Shown: piece by piece, positions 1-12,547 of the stretch
Position numbering within the stretch: the first letter of the stretch is position 1
Layout: each line of letters opens with the position of its first letter
Source of the DNA: Austropuccinia psidii
Lineage: Eukaryota > Basidiomycota > Pucciniomycetes > Pucciniales > Sphaerophragmiaceae
Assembly (NCBI GenBank): GCA_023105745.1
Contig: JALGQZ010000011.1
Coordinates: 45,724,698 to 45,788,697 of the forward strand
Direction: 5' to 3'
DNA: 64,000 nt
The notes under the pieces: model-generated
Database searches by the model: none
Seen by the model: only the letters and a program-made list of their open reading frames with translations
Told to the model about the DNA's origin: nothing
Made by a program: the position numbers and the translations under genes

Positions 1-3000
1 TCAGAATGATGACATATAAAGAAAAATAAATAGATCAAAAATGAAATAAAAACCAAGCCTCATAATAATAATTAAGCAAAAACTAAATAAAATGAATTTT
101 GTATTCAGTTATTGATTACATTATTTCTCTTAAATAATTATAATTTCAATTATTTATAAGAACATATCAAATTGAATAAATCAAAAAAGAAACAAGATAA
201 AGAAATAAAAAAACCAAAAAAGTTGAAATAAATTGGAGAATAACAAAGCCAAAAAAAGAAGAGCTTAATTTATAATCACCTTATTCAAAATCATTTATTT
301 TTAGTTTTTTGGCTAATTAGATTTAAGATACATTTATATGTAAAATGATTATTCTGAAAAGAAATATGGAATGATTGAACACCAAGATATTTCCTGAGCT
401 ATAGTTGTTCCTCCAATCATTTATTAATAAAGGGATAATTCATTGATAAAATATTTTATATCTCTTGATATCTAATGAATTTTGATTAAATTTCTTGAAA
501 TGTTAAATGTTTCATTTTTGATGTAAAATGTAGCTTTGTTTTCAGAGTATACTATTGCTCATTTATTCCAAAAACACGAATCTTTGATGAGCAATTCACT
601 ATGGCAACTTGGGAAAAAAATTCCAAAATCACAGCTTTGGGACCTTGAATATTCTATAATATATTCTCTATCCTACATTTGTGTTTGTACTGTGTCAAAT
701 TATTTTACACTTCTCAAATTTTCAAGCTGTACTTTTTTCCCACCTGGGGTTTGAGGGTATATACAGCTGTTTATGAAACCTTGTTGTTGAATTATTCTTT
801 AAACTATTGCTTTTAGCAGTTAAAAATGTATTTGGAAAATTTACTATGGCCATTTTTGGTTGTTAAAATTAGTACGGAAGCTCTATTAATCATTTTATAT
901 AAGCTATACCTCTGAGAATTCATTGATCTGATGCAAAATCTTGAACTGGATTTATATGGCTCATTTTGTGCTAAAGCTAATTAATGGCTTCCAGTCTCCA
1001 TAAAGTAGATATTGAAATTTTTACTAAAAACAGATCCCAGATGACATGATAGCATAAAATTGATCAAATTTGTGAAAGTAATGATCTGTGGCCACATTTG
1101 CATGTAAATCTGGTTGTGGGGTTCAATAGAATTTCAAAATACCACTTTTTGTAATTAATTAATGTGATAGATATAATATTTGAATATCTAAAGTAGATTA
1201 AGTGTTTGAACTACATTTACTCTTGAAAAAAGCTGGTTTTATCCACAATATAAAGCAATTTTTTCTGCCCTTGGGGATCAATTATTTAATTAATTGTAAT
1301 GTATTAATGAATGAAGAACCATATTATAGAAACATTCAAGAATATATATTGTTTTCCTCCTGTTAATACTTCATGATTTATTATTTAAGCTTATTTTACA
1401 AATAACTTTACATGATAGTACTCTCAACAGATAAGTTTTTTTATAAATATGGTAATTAAGGGTCATTGTAATGTGTTGTTTTTACATGTAATTATGCAAC
1501 ACCAATGAGAATTTCTGAGAAATAATTCATGGCAATAAATCTGCAAACAGTTTCAGCGGTTTTATGGAGCAAGAGACACAAATCTAATTCTCATCAATAA
1601 TTTTTAAAATGATGCTATTTGTATGTAACCATAATTCAGCTTACAAATATTTGAAAATAGTTAATATGAATATTAATTAATGTTAAATTAACTATACTGG
1701 AATTGCAAAGCCTTTTTTTCATATCAAAGCTATACTAAGGAAATATAATAGGTATATATATTCCATTAATCAGTTACTAAAAAGGAAAATCTCAAAAATT
1801 CATTGGTTATAATAATTTATGACAAACAATTTCAGTTTGAAAGAAATATTTTTCAATAAAGTCTTCACATAATCAATAAATAGAAATATATTAATAATCA
1901 AGATTCAGTTTTTCCTAACCAATACTCAATTTTATTAAAAAATGAATTGATAAATCAAATTTAATTATTTTTTTTTGTCAAAAGATAAAATATGTTAATG
2001 AATAACTCAACAAATATTTTAATATTTAGCAGCTTATAATTATTTTAAATGTAGAAATAAATATATGAATTGATAAGAAACCTAAGAGTATGATGAGATT
2101 TTTGATGGAATTATTTCACTTTACTAGTCTATAAGAAATTAACAAAATACTAAAGATAAGTAGCTTATTATTAAGAATTATTTTTTCACAATAATTTTCC
2201 AAAAAATCTACTAGTTTCAATATTTAAATTTAAATTTATGAAAAATAACTTCATATTTTATCCAACAGCCTGGGAAAACCAATCCAAATTGTATTTTTAA
2301 GATATTCTTTTTCTGTAAAAAGGAAGGGGGTATTATGTGACAAAAAAATGAACATAAATTCCTTCAATTGAATTTTAATATGAGTGCCTTTTTGAAAAAC
2401 CTCAAGGAATGTTTGAAAAATAAAATTAGAATTAATTATTTGATTTGGCTAAGAAGAAATATAAAATACAAAAAGGTAGTTGAATATGATTTTTGAATAA
2501 AATTTCTCAAGACTTTTACAGATATGAACATAAAATTGTACCGGAGCTCTACTAATTCACATATTTCAAGTTCAAACAATTTTAAATTCCTCATTAAGCC
2601 AAAGAATCTATTCCTAAGAGTCATTTAGCCATATCCACTGGTATTTGCTTAGAATTATTTTACTGAAACTATTGAGATTACTCAGATGAGGAGATATAAA
2701 TTCATTCAAAAAACCTTTTCATAGCTCAAGAAGAATCTTGAGTACCCCTGAAGCCAAAATAAAAAGAAAAAGATCTTCAAATGCGTTTAAGTCCAAAAAA
2801 ACCAAATTATTCCTTGAGACTTCTATGTATTACCTTGAAAAATGAACATATTGAGTAAAACTTAACAAGGAATTCCGGTAATTCTGGTTAAGGAGATTAA
2901 GAAAAGATTCTCAATATAGCTGGATAAAAATTAACTTGAAAATACAAAGGACAAAGAAATCATAAATATTTTGATTGAAATCTATTCTGAATCAATTTTG

Positions 3001-6000
3001 AAGATAATTACATTTATTATTTATAATTTCACTTAATTATTGTATAAAAAGTGTATTAGTTTTTACGTCCATGGAGTGGGCGGATGGGCTGATATAAATA
3101 ATAAGGCAGTTTCCAATGTCAAAGCTTGGTTAAATCTGAAAAAAATATTCAAATTCTGGTCACAAGAACCCATGGAGAATAAAGTCTCCTAATTACAAGC
3201 TATTCACCAAGGTATTTGGAAATTGTTACTCCACTGAGAGTTGTTATCAGATCATTTCCTATTGCTTCAGTGTCTAAGAAGCCCCAAGAGACTCCGATAA
3301 GAATCAACTTTCATTAAAATTCAACAAAAGCTGTGATTTCCACAAATCAAATTCCTCTTCGAATATAAAAATAAGGCCTTGCAAATCAATGAGCTTTCTG
3401 ATCACCCAGAGTTTCATAGAAGGAGTTGGCACGGGGAGGATTCTTTTGGAACTCGCGTACAAGATACTTACACCAACTAAGCTATGGTAATCCAGTAAGT
3501 GTAAGGAACCTTCATGCAGGTAGAGAAACCTTTTACCCAATGCGGTGTACCACTTTTTGACTTAAATTGGTACACCATTTCAGAGAATAATATAAAAGTC
3601 CTTTGAGTCATCTCATACCTCAGGCTCCAATCATGACTTGATTGGGGATCTCAAATTTAGGATTGGGATATCCAAATATAGATATAATAAAGTATTAACA
3701 GATAAATAGATAAAACAAGAAGTATTCTTCCTATAAGCTTATAGGAAAGCAAAATATTTAATTAAAATTTGCCATAAAATCAGTATAAGAGCTCAATAGC
3801 TACTCGAAAAATCAACTATGAACAACTTTAGATAATTAGGATCTTTCTACTCTATAGTTCAGTTTATTTTACTATAATGAATTCTTAATCATAATTATTA
3901 CTCTATATTAACCAAAAAAGTATCAAGACTTATCAAAAATGAATATATAGCTCCTTTATTGAATTAAATAATTGTATTCACTTCAAATAACACGTTTCAG
4001 TTAATTGTAGTGAGCTTATATTATCTTCTGTCACAGGCTTCAATTTCCCCTTTTAATAGATTTTTAAATCTAGGTTTGTTGATTCTAGTTTTTTCATTCA
4101 TAGAATACAGATTTAAACTGAAATGATGTAATTATTAAAAAATCCAGTTTCAAATAAAAGCCCATTTTAAATTGAAAATACATACTATTATGGCCTCAGA
4201 GGTATCAATAATATAATCCTCGGGAGTGAAATCATCTGTTAAGATGTTTTTCACAGGGAGTAATAGTACAATTTGAATATCTCCTTCTTTGAGCGTGGCC
4301 TAACCAGAATGCTGAAATTAGTTTTATCAATTTTGGAAGCTTTGTATACCAAAAATTTCAGCTTTGATAAGAATGAAATTTCTGTTCTGGATGGCATTAA
4401 GTAGAATTGTAAGGAGTAAAAATAGCCTTGATTATTGTATAAAATGCTTATGATAGGTAAATCCAATTACGAATAAAATGTAAAGTTTGAGCCAAAAAAC
4501 TAGTTAAAACTCTTGAATTGTGGGTGTTACCCTCTCAGAAAACACACATAAGAATATGACATGTCAAAATAGACATATATAAAATGATAGATATTTGTTA
4601 TTTCTCTGTGAATACACACTTACCCTTGTTCACTGACCAAAAAACTATATGGGACAGGGCTAATATATACTGCACCAACCAAATGTTTAAATAATATTTA
4701 TTTTGTATCTTTCAGTAACTTTTTTTGATACGGTGACATAGGTTGGTTACATATGACACAATGCATTTATTGTCTGATGATAATATTTCTGAAAATATTT
4801 TTGCCATATATTTAACCATTATAGAATTTCCCAGGTGGAGTGGAAATTGGTGATAATATATAAAAAGTGAATAGAATTCTCCTGAGAAGAGATTTATTTT
4901 AAATTCTTAATCAGGCCTCTAAAATTTAATGAATTATTTGTAGAAAAATTACTTTAGGAATGTCTCTTGCGAGCCTTCTGGAAGATCTTGGACATGTTGA
5001 TGTATAACAAGAAATTAAGAGCTAAATTCTTGTTTTTTTGGATCTACTAGTTCGAAATAAGTGAAAATGATATAGAAATATATGTAAATTATTTTTTCTT
5101 TCTCTTTTTACCAAAGGAAATTTGTAGGATTCTTACCAAAATTCATGGGGAGTGAGATAGATTATAATATTTTTTATTAAATCCCAACTTGAAGAAATAT
5201 TTTTTTATTACATTTTTGGAAATTTTTCTTCAACAAATGAGAAAATAATCACTCAAAAAACAAAATTGAATAAGCGCAATGGGCTTACAGCAAATTATGC
5301 AAGAAAAGAAATAGTTTAATTTCATTCTTTGATTATTGATATATATGAATGTGAAATTAAAATTTAAAAAGAATTATTAAAATTAAGATGAATGTAAAAA
5401 TTTAATTTTAATCATAAGCTCTTAGGCAAGATATAATTTTACTGAGAAATTTATCTTTTTAATTATTTTTTTGGGAATAAGGTGTATATAAAAAAGTTAA
5501 GTTTCCAATAGAAAAGAATAATATAAAATATCACCATTCAATTACTCACGCAAAATTTTAGTGGGTGAAATTTCTATAACTAATGTGAAATTAAGCTGAA
5601 TGTAGTTTGTCCGGATTTTCAGTATGAAAATATTTAGATAAACCCAGGTCAAATTAATTCTCAATAAATTTTAGTTTTACCATTATATTCTGTATTGGAA
5701 GTAAGAAGTGGTATTTGGCTTGGTGGATATGAGGATTTAAATTACATTAAATTGAGTCTTTAATATGCATTATATAAAAAACGACCTTAACATATGTGGT
5801 ATTTCTATTTAAATCATTTGAATTATGCTTCTGAGCTAGATAACTGTTTTACTTGTGAGGTTATAGTAAAAGAGGAGGAAGAATACAAATGAAAAAGAGT
5901 AATTTTGAGAGCAGAAAAAGAAATCTGGGATCAAAGGGTTTCATATTACTGAAAAATCTTCAATTTTGGAATTGATTGTGAAAATTTACACGCAATCTGA

Positions 6001-8258
6001 CTTCGCTATAGCCTGGCCTCAGCAACAAGGTGTGTGATTGAATAAAATCATGAGGTTTAGATATAAGCAATGGTTCTGTGACTGGTTACCAAGAAGGTAA
6101 AACTCTTGTTAACTAGAAATTCACGTAGCTAAGACATGTCTAGCTCCTTTGGCAGGGATTTACACATAGTCACATTTTTGAGTCCTGAAGGGTTTTTGAA
6201 TAAAAAACCTGGTTCGAAGAGACAAAAATTTACAAAAAGTACAATAAAAAATATTTTTGACTAAAAGTAGTTTAAATTTTCCCATACTTAAATTTTGTGT
6301 TGTATATATGAGTCTCATGAGCTTCAATTATTTTTACTCTGGTAAAATAAAGCTTAAATAATGTCTTCTTTCCTCATTGAAATATCTCTAATATTATTAT
6401 CAGCTTAATGATCTTCGAAAAAATGAATAAAATTTCTCAAGGACCAGTTTAAATTACTTTTATTCCTTTCAAAAAGAAGGATTATTATAATAATTTCTTG
6501 TTACTCATATATCTGTCTTGTAAACCACTAAAAAAGTGAATGAAAGAAACTCTAATAAGTATAAATATTTTCATTCACATTAGATCTACACTCTTATCAT
6601 TTTGGGCGTTATTTCTCTTTGGAACAACTATTACAGAAATTCATCTGATATTTATAGTTTGAAATTATTGTTTTTTTAAATTAATCCCAAAGAATAATTC
6701 TTGTAGAGATTATTATTCAGCTTGAAATTTAAATTATCTATAAGAAAAAATCTTTTATAATATTACTTTCTTATCAAGAAAGCTCAAACACGATAACTTT
6801 GGAATTTTTGTCTTTCAAATACTGTAAAATTATAATTTTCGAGTAAATTGCATCCAAAAGACTTCTAATAATCAAAAGTTACTTGATTTTCATTAAAATC
6901 CTCATATAAACACATTTAAAAAAAACTCATTCAGCTTCTTGAAATGTAAAAGAACTAATAGGAGGAGATACTACTTCTAATCATACTTTTCGGGGAGAAC
7001 CTGGAATACTACAGGAGCTTACTTTCTCCATTATAGCTTCTATTTTCTCTCTTAACTTTTCAGATGGGTATTAACTCTGGATGAGAATTAATTTCTGAAA
7101 AAAACGTTTTTCAAAGAAGAAAGATTTTTATGAGCTGATTATCACCAAATTGATTGTATTTTAATTGGATGGGGGTATTTTGCAAGTGAATTAGGTAAAT
7201 TGATATAGTTTATGTGTAATATAAAAAAGTGAGGTTGAATTGGAAAAAGGGCTTTTGCATAACAATTTGTAAATTAGAGGAATATAATCTACTTTAATGG
7301 TTTTGATGGTGGTTTCATAATATTCTGGCTTTAGTAAGGCATAATTTTTATATTTAAGGAGCCTTTGTATATATGAATATGATTTGGTTTTGAGCTTGAT
7401 AGGAATTTTAATCAGTTAATTTAGTTATTAGGATGTAAGCTTGAATACATTTCAGCAAATGATTCTGGAAATTCCTGCAAGTAGAAAGAATATTTAGTTG
7501 ATTAACATGGATATATTATGGATTTAATACTTCTGTGACTCTATTCAGCTAACAATTTAAATAAAATGTGTTAGGTCAGGTCATTTCATGCGCTAAAAAT
7601 GTTTTGTGATTAAAAATTTGTGTTTTATCACTTCTTGAATTGTTTTATCACCATCAGCTATGTGATATTAATGCATTATAACATTAATTATTTTAAACTA
7701 GCCTCATTATGTTCATTGGATTCAATTTCTATTCAAAATAAACTGGAAATATTCTGATAAATAGGCTTATTAACCATAAGGAGTATGGGGAGTTTATTTT
7801 ACATTATGAGGAAGTGATTAAAAATTAAAATGATTTTATTCCACATGATGATGAATTCATTTAACACAAAATCAAATAAAATAAACACAGAATTTATGTT
7901 AATTCTACCTATGGATTATGTTCAATCAACCCAGGGATCATGTAAAATTGACCTATTGTATCAATAATTTTCTTTTACTTGAACTAAAAATTTCAATAAA
8001 TAAAAATAATGAGGCTTATTTAAAGTCATCCAGGTTAGTTTTATTTGATATTAAATCTTTGAAGGTGATTCAATAATTCAGGAAGCTAGAATTTACATAG
8101 GATAGATAGTATTTTCCAATTTTTAGGGCTAAGATATACAAGGAATTTCTTTGATTGACTGTTATATGTAGGTTATTATGGTTCCCACGCATTTTGAAAC
8201 CAATCCAATCCTTGGAAACTATATAATATGCATGTAGGAAGGACATTTGATCATTAAT
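1..8258. other. AT-rich stretch without a supported gene
   Basis: I see no conserved protein, RNA gene or element end that I can defend here. Open frames are all short (under 95 codons) and AT-biased. The stretch at about 3,050-3,620 is less AT-rich than its surroundings. It contains a perfect 9-bp inverted repeat (GGTGTACCA at 3,544-3,552, TGGTACACC at 3,568-3,576) and a weak tRNA-like box on the minus strand, so it may be a worn repeat. The rest is probably decayed transposon sequence, but I cannot assign it. Confidence 0.6.
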
Positions 8259-11200
8259 CACCATGAGTAAAATGGCTACACCTAACAGAAGGTGCTTCAT
8301 TTGAAATTTGATATGGGAGATAAATTGTATTGTGGTTGGAGATAGCACAGAAAGTGAACTTGGAGATAGAAGTTTTGGAAGAAATTCAAGCCAAAATGTA
8401 TCAATTCAGTTGATTCAATATAAGTGCCTTGTTGGGTTTGTTAAAACTCGATGTCCCAGAAGTGCAGGGTTAACAGAGTTATGTCAGTTTAACCTTTGTT
8501 TTAATATTTTCTATTAGTTTTTATAATTCAATTTACATAAAGATCAACCTTTGGGGTCTTTCTTATAGGTTTTTACAAATATATTTTAGTTTAAATATGA
8601 TTTATCTTTCAAGCTCACTTATTGGAACCCATATATGAATAATATTTGAATTGGAACCCTTCAAGCTTTTGAGAAGGCTCTCATAGCTGGGAAAATTTAT
8701 TGGGGAATTGGACATACTCTTCATATATAAATATTATGAAACATATACCCTAAAATTGAACTGTTTTCTCTCATCCAAAGATGTATCTTGTGAGAAATTA
8801 TATCCATTATTTTTACCCTCTTTTTTAAAAGTAATATTTTCACCAAAAGTGAAACAAGCTGTAAATATTTATGGGAAAAACTAATTTTGAGGGGAGGCCA
8901 ACAAATATTTAGTATATATTGAAAGACTATAGCCCTTATTTTTTTCCATAAACTTCTTTAGAGGAGGTTTTTACACTTATAGATAGAGAATATGAATATT
9001 AAAAGTGGAATATTGAGTTATGGTTTTTGAATTTGAAAACCTTTTTTCTCATAAAGTTTAATGGCATAAACTAATGATAATTTTAAATCTTAAATAAAAA
9101 ATATTTTTTACAAGAATAAACTCAAATATTCACAACAACAAAAAAGATTTATTGTTATAGTTTTTTTTGGAGAATTTAATGTTTCACTTAATTGAAACCA
9201 GCTTAGCTTCACTTTGTATATTATTGTGGAGAAATTATTAATCCTGATTTCACCATGTTTATCTAGGGAATCACTGGAAGATGTGAGAGACTAAGATCAT
9301 TTGAGTTTTTATTTGAAGGAAATTAGGCTAGGGGCTGTATCATGAAATGCAATAAAGCTTAAAAAAGGAAACTATTAATGTAAAGTTTGAGGAAATTCAA
9401 TTTTGAGTTATCAATATGACTAAGAATTGATCTCATCAATTATTTGATCATTTTGAAACACTTTATTAAAATAATGTTCTATTTAATGTGTTTTTTTAAT
9501 ATTTTCACTGTATTCTATGAATGATCTACAGCTTAATTGCGATTTGCTTGGTATTGAAGCCACTTTGTACTTTTTAGGATATATGGAGACTTCTCCGGGC
9601 ACTGTGAAGCTTAAAATTGTATCTGAGATTTGTGGATTAACAAATTTAAGTACATGAGAATATAAATTTTGACTTTATCAATACTTCAAAGTAAAAAACT
9701 AAGATCATCAAAATTAATGCATAAATGGTTTTTCTGGTTTCACTAAAAAATGATTTCCTTGAGTGTACGGATGACATATTCATGGAGTTCTTTTAATAAT
9801 TCAATTTAGGCTTATATAAATTTCCAAAAGACATCAAATATAGCTAAAAACTTCAGATCTATTAGTGAATAAAAAAATTCAATTAGTTGTTTTGAAATAA
9901 TGGGAATGCTATCCAATATTATGGCAGAATAGTTCTTATACATTGGCTCTTTGTAAACATTTATTTCTCAAAACAGATATATAAAGCTTCTAGAAGGTTT
10001 GTTTATTTTGAATTACTTTGATAAATTCATAAAGCCTAAAAATGAAAAATTGTGAATAACCCTCTTTTCATAAAGTGTATTTAACAAAATCCGGTATGCA
10101 GGTCTTTGAAGTGTTTTTACAAGATAAGATGTGAATAATTCTTGTTTTTATTTGGTATTTAAGCTCAATGAAAGAGTTAAAGCATGTATTAAGATAGCAT
10201 TAAATAAAGGGAGGCAACAAAAATAAGCTGTTCCCTTTTGGGAATCAAGCTTGAAGTGGCAAAAAATATCATTTCAGAGTCATATTTAGTCAGAAAAAAA
10301 AACTTTACTGAATCATATTCCAATTATTCAATCTTTATGATTAAGAATTTACCAAGGAATACATACAATTAATAATAGCTTTGATGTGAATATGTGAGAA
10401 TTGTCTGTTAAGAAATTTTGAAATGAATCAGTAAATTTTATTTACAAACAATGGATTAATTATTGAAATAAATCATTAATTATATACTTTTATCAATGAT
10501 AATATGGTAAAAATTTGCAAATATATATATTTAAAAAATAAATAAAGTTAGGTTGAAGCTTTAAAAAGTGAAACAATATAATTAATCTGAATATTGAAAT
10601 CATTGGAACAGGATTGAAGGGAATTCAAATTTTGTGAGATTTTTAAGAAATAATATCATGATTCATGGGCAGATATAATTCAAATATTAGGTGAATTGGT
10701 CCTTATTTATTTAAATCAAGAAAAATATTTTGATTTTTGATTAGTATTATTGGAATTATATTAAGTTCATATACTCCTATTTGTCTTCCCCATATTTGTT
10801 TAAGCATAATTGCTCTTTAATTCTCTTGTTGAAAGAGAAAACAGAAACTCAAAAGCCACAAAAGATATCTTAAATTTTTTTTTTACAAATAATTCATGCA
10901 AAATGATATATCTACCTCAAAAAAATGAAGGATAAAATAATTTATGAGAGGTGCACTTAGTTTCCTTTTGTTATTACAATAAAGCCTTTCATATATTGGT
11001 TTGAGAAAAGTAGTAGCCAAAAATGCCTTTCTGCTACTCTAATATTCTTTGTTTTTTTTATTTTTATTTCACTTTTTTGTGTTTGTTTATCCATGTTTGA
11101 GGGTGATATGTCATTTTTACTTTTTGATTGCGTTTTAATTTTTAATTTTTTTTTGTGAAATTTTGCTGATTTTTTTTACATTGTTAAATTGGGTGTGATT

Positions 11201-12241
11201 TAATTTTGTATTTTGTTTTTCAATTAAAGTTACAGTATCAGGCCTTTAAAAGTCTTTCTACTGTAAAATTATTAAAATTCGTCAAGTTTTCTCCAGTCCA
11301 GAGCCTGTAGTGGCTTCTTATGTGATATTTTCAACAATTTTCAGCAATTTTACAGTAGCTTGAATGACAGACACTTTACTGTAATTTTTATTGAAATACT
11401 TATTTCCTCAAGTAGCAGGGGCCTCATTGCAGAGATCTCACTACTTCTCTTTAAAATTTAAAAAGAAAGACTTCAAGAAATCCCAAATAAGATATTTAAT
11501 ATTTAGAGAAGATTATTGTTGGGATCAATAATTAAAATAGATGAAATTTATTAATGATACAAAGGAATAAGAAAATGCAGAAAATAAATATAATAATTAA
11601 GACCTTTGAGCTATGATAAATAAACAAATAATAATATATATATTCTTTTATGCTTTTAGGGAAATAATCATATTTAAAAACATTTAAAATCCTTTATCTA
11701 TTTTTTATGAGGTTTTAGCAATTGAAAAATTGAATTCTTTCTTGTCAATAAAGCTTAGTAATAAGATGCTTAAAATTAAAGAGACTGAACTTTATATTTT
11801 TGAGCCAGCTTTTGAAGAATAAATAAAAGTTGATATTGCAACCAAGTAATAATAAGTCCCACATCAAGACAGAGAAGGGCTTGATCTTTTGAAACTGGGA
11901 TTGACTGTTTTTGGAATTGAAAAAACTAGAATTGTTTAAATTTCAAGCAAATTTTTGGATCAAATTTCTCATCTTGAAGAATATTATTTTGAAGATAAAA
12001 ATATAAATGGAAACGTTTTTCATATACTATATCACATACTTACTCAATCCAGTTAAAAAATAATAAGTTCTTGAAGATTCTGTAATATTACAGTGGCTTG
12101 GAAGAACTGGGAATACTGAAAGAATTTTAATCCTGGCTCCAAACTAGCTCACAAGAAGGGTTCAAGCTTATTCTACGCTGAGTCCAAGCCAATTTCCAAA
12201 TGGAACACCTGATTTCAGGTGTAGCCAATTCCCTCATTGTG
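8259..12241. mobile_element. TIR-A non-autonomous DNA transposon, copy 1
   Basis: This element of about 4 kb is bounded by imperfect terminal inverted repeats. The left end starts CACCATGAGTAAAATGGCTA and the right end reads, on the other strand, CACAATGAGGGAATTGGCTA. The flanking triplets are AAT and ACT, a decayed 3-bp target duplication. Interior blocks align by eye with copies 2 and 3, for example the block at about 8,885-9,010 and the CTGTA/TACAG-rich block at 11,220-11,440. No frame longer than about 90 codons is open, so it codes for nothing obvious and would need a transposase in trans. A 3-bp duplication fits PIF/Harbinger or CACTA-type elements; I cannot choose between them. It is the most diverged of the three copies. 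Confidence 0.72.
11220..11440. repeat. Conserved internal inverted-repeat block of TIR-A
   Basis: CTACTGTAAAATTATTAAAA begins at 11,258, and its imperfect reverse complement lies at about 11,331-11,358, giving a hairpin-forming pair about 50 bp apart. Equivalent blocks lie in copy 2 (about 15,490-15,700) and copy 3 (about 27,125-27,235). In copy 3 the arms GCTGTAAAATGTTTGAC and GTCAACAATTTTAGCG face each other almost directly. Conservation in all three copies suggests a structural role or a shared ancestral insertion. Confidence 0.6.
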
Positions 12242-12547
12242 ACTGTGGGGTTATTAATTCATTAAAAGAAGCTTTTGGAATTAATTTTGAGGGCTATTTT
12301 CAATAGAATGTAAGGCTTCATGGGTTTTTTGAGTTATTATGAGATTTTATCAGGAAAAAAGCTGGTTTGTAATATCAAAATTTCCATAAAATTCACATCA
12401 AAAAGAAGATGAATTATAGTTTTAATAAATTTGTAATATTTTCATCAAAATAAAAAGATATTCCACATTTAGAGCCTATCATTGTATTCCAATTCAGAAA
12501 TTCAATTTTTTTTTTGAAATATTTTTGCCTTTTTTTCTATCACAATT
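12242..12547. other. Spacer between TIR-A copies 1 and 2
   Basis: About 306 bp of AT-rich sequence separates the right terminus of copy 1 from the left terminus of copy 2. No open frame, repeat or RNA gene is recognisable in it. Confidence 0.6.

Noticed and set aside
3304..3540. 78-codon minus-strand frame in the less AT-rich segment near the left end
   Set aside because: No recognisable motif, and it overlaps the tRNA-like box. Too short to call a gene.
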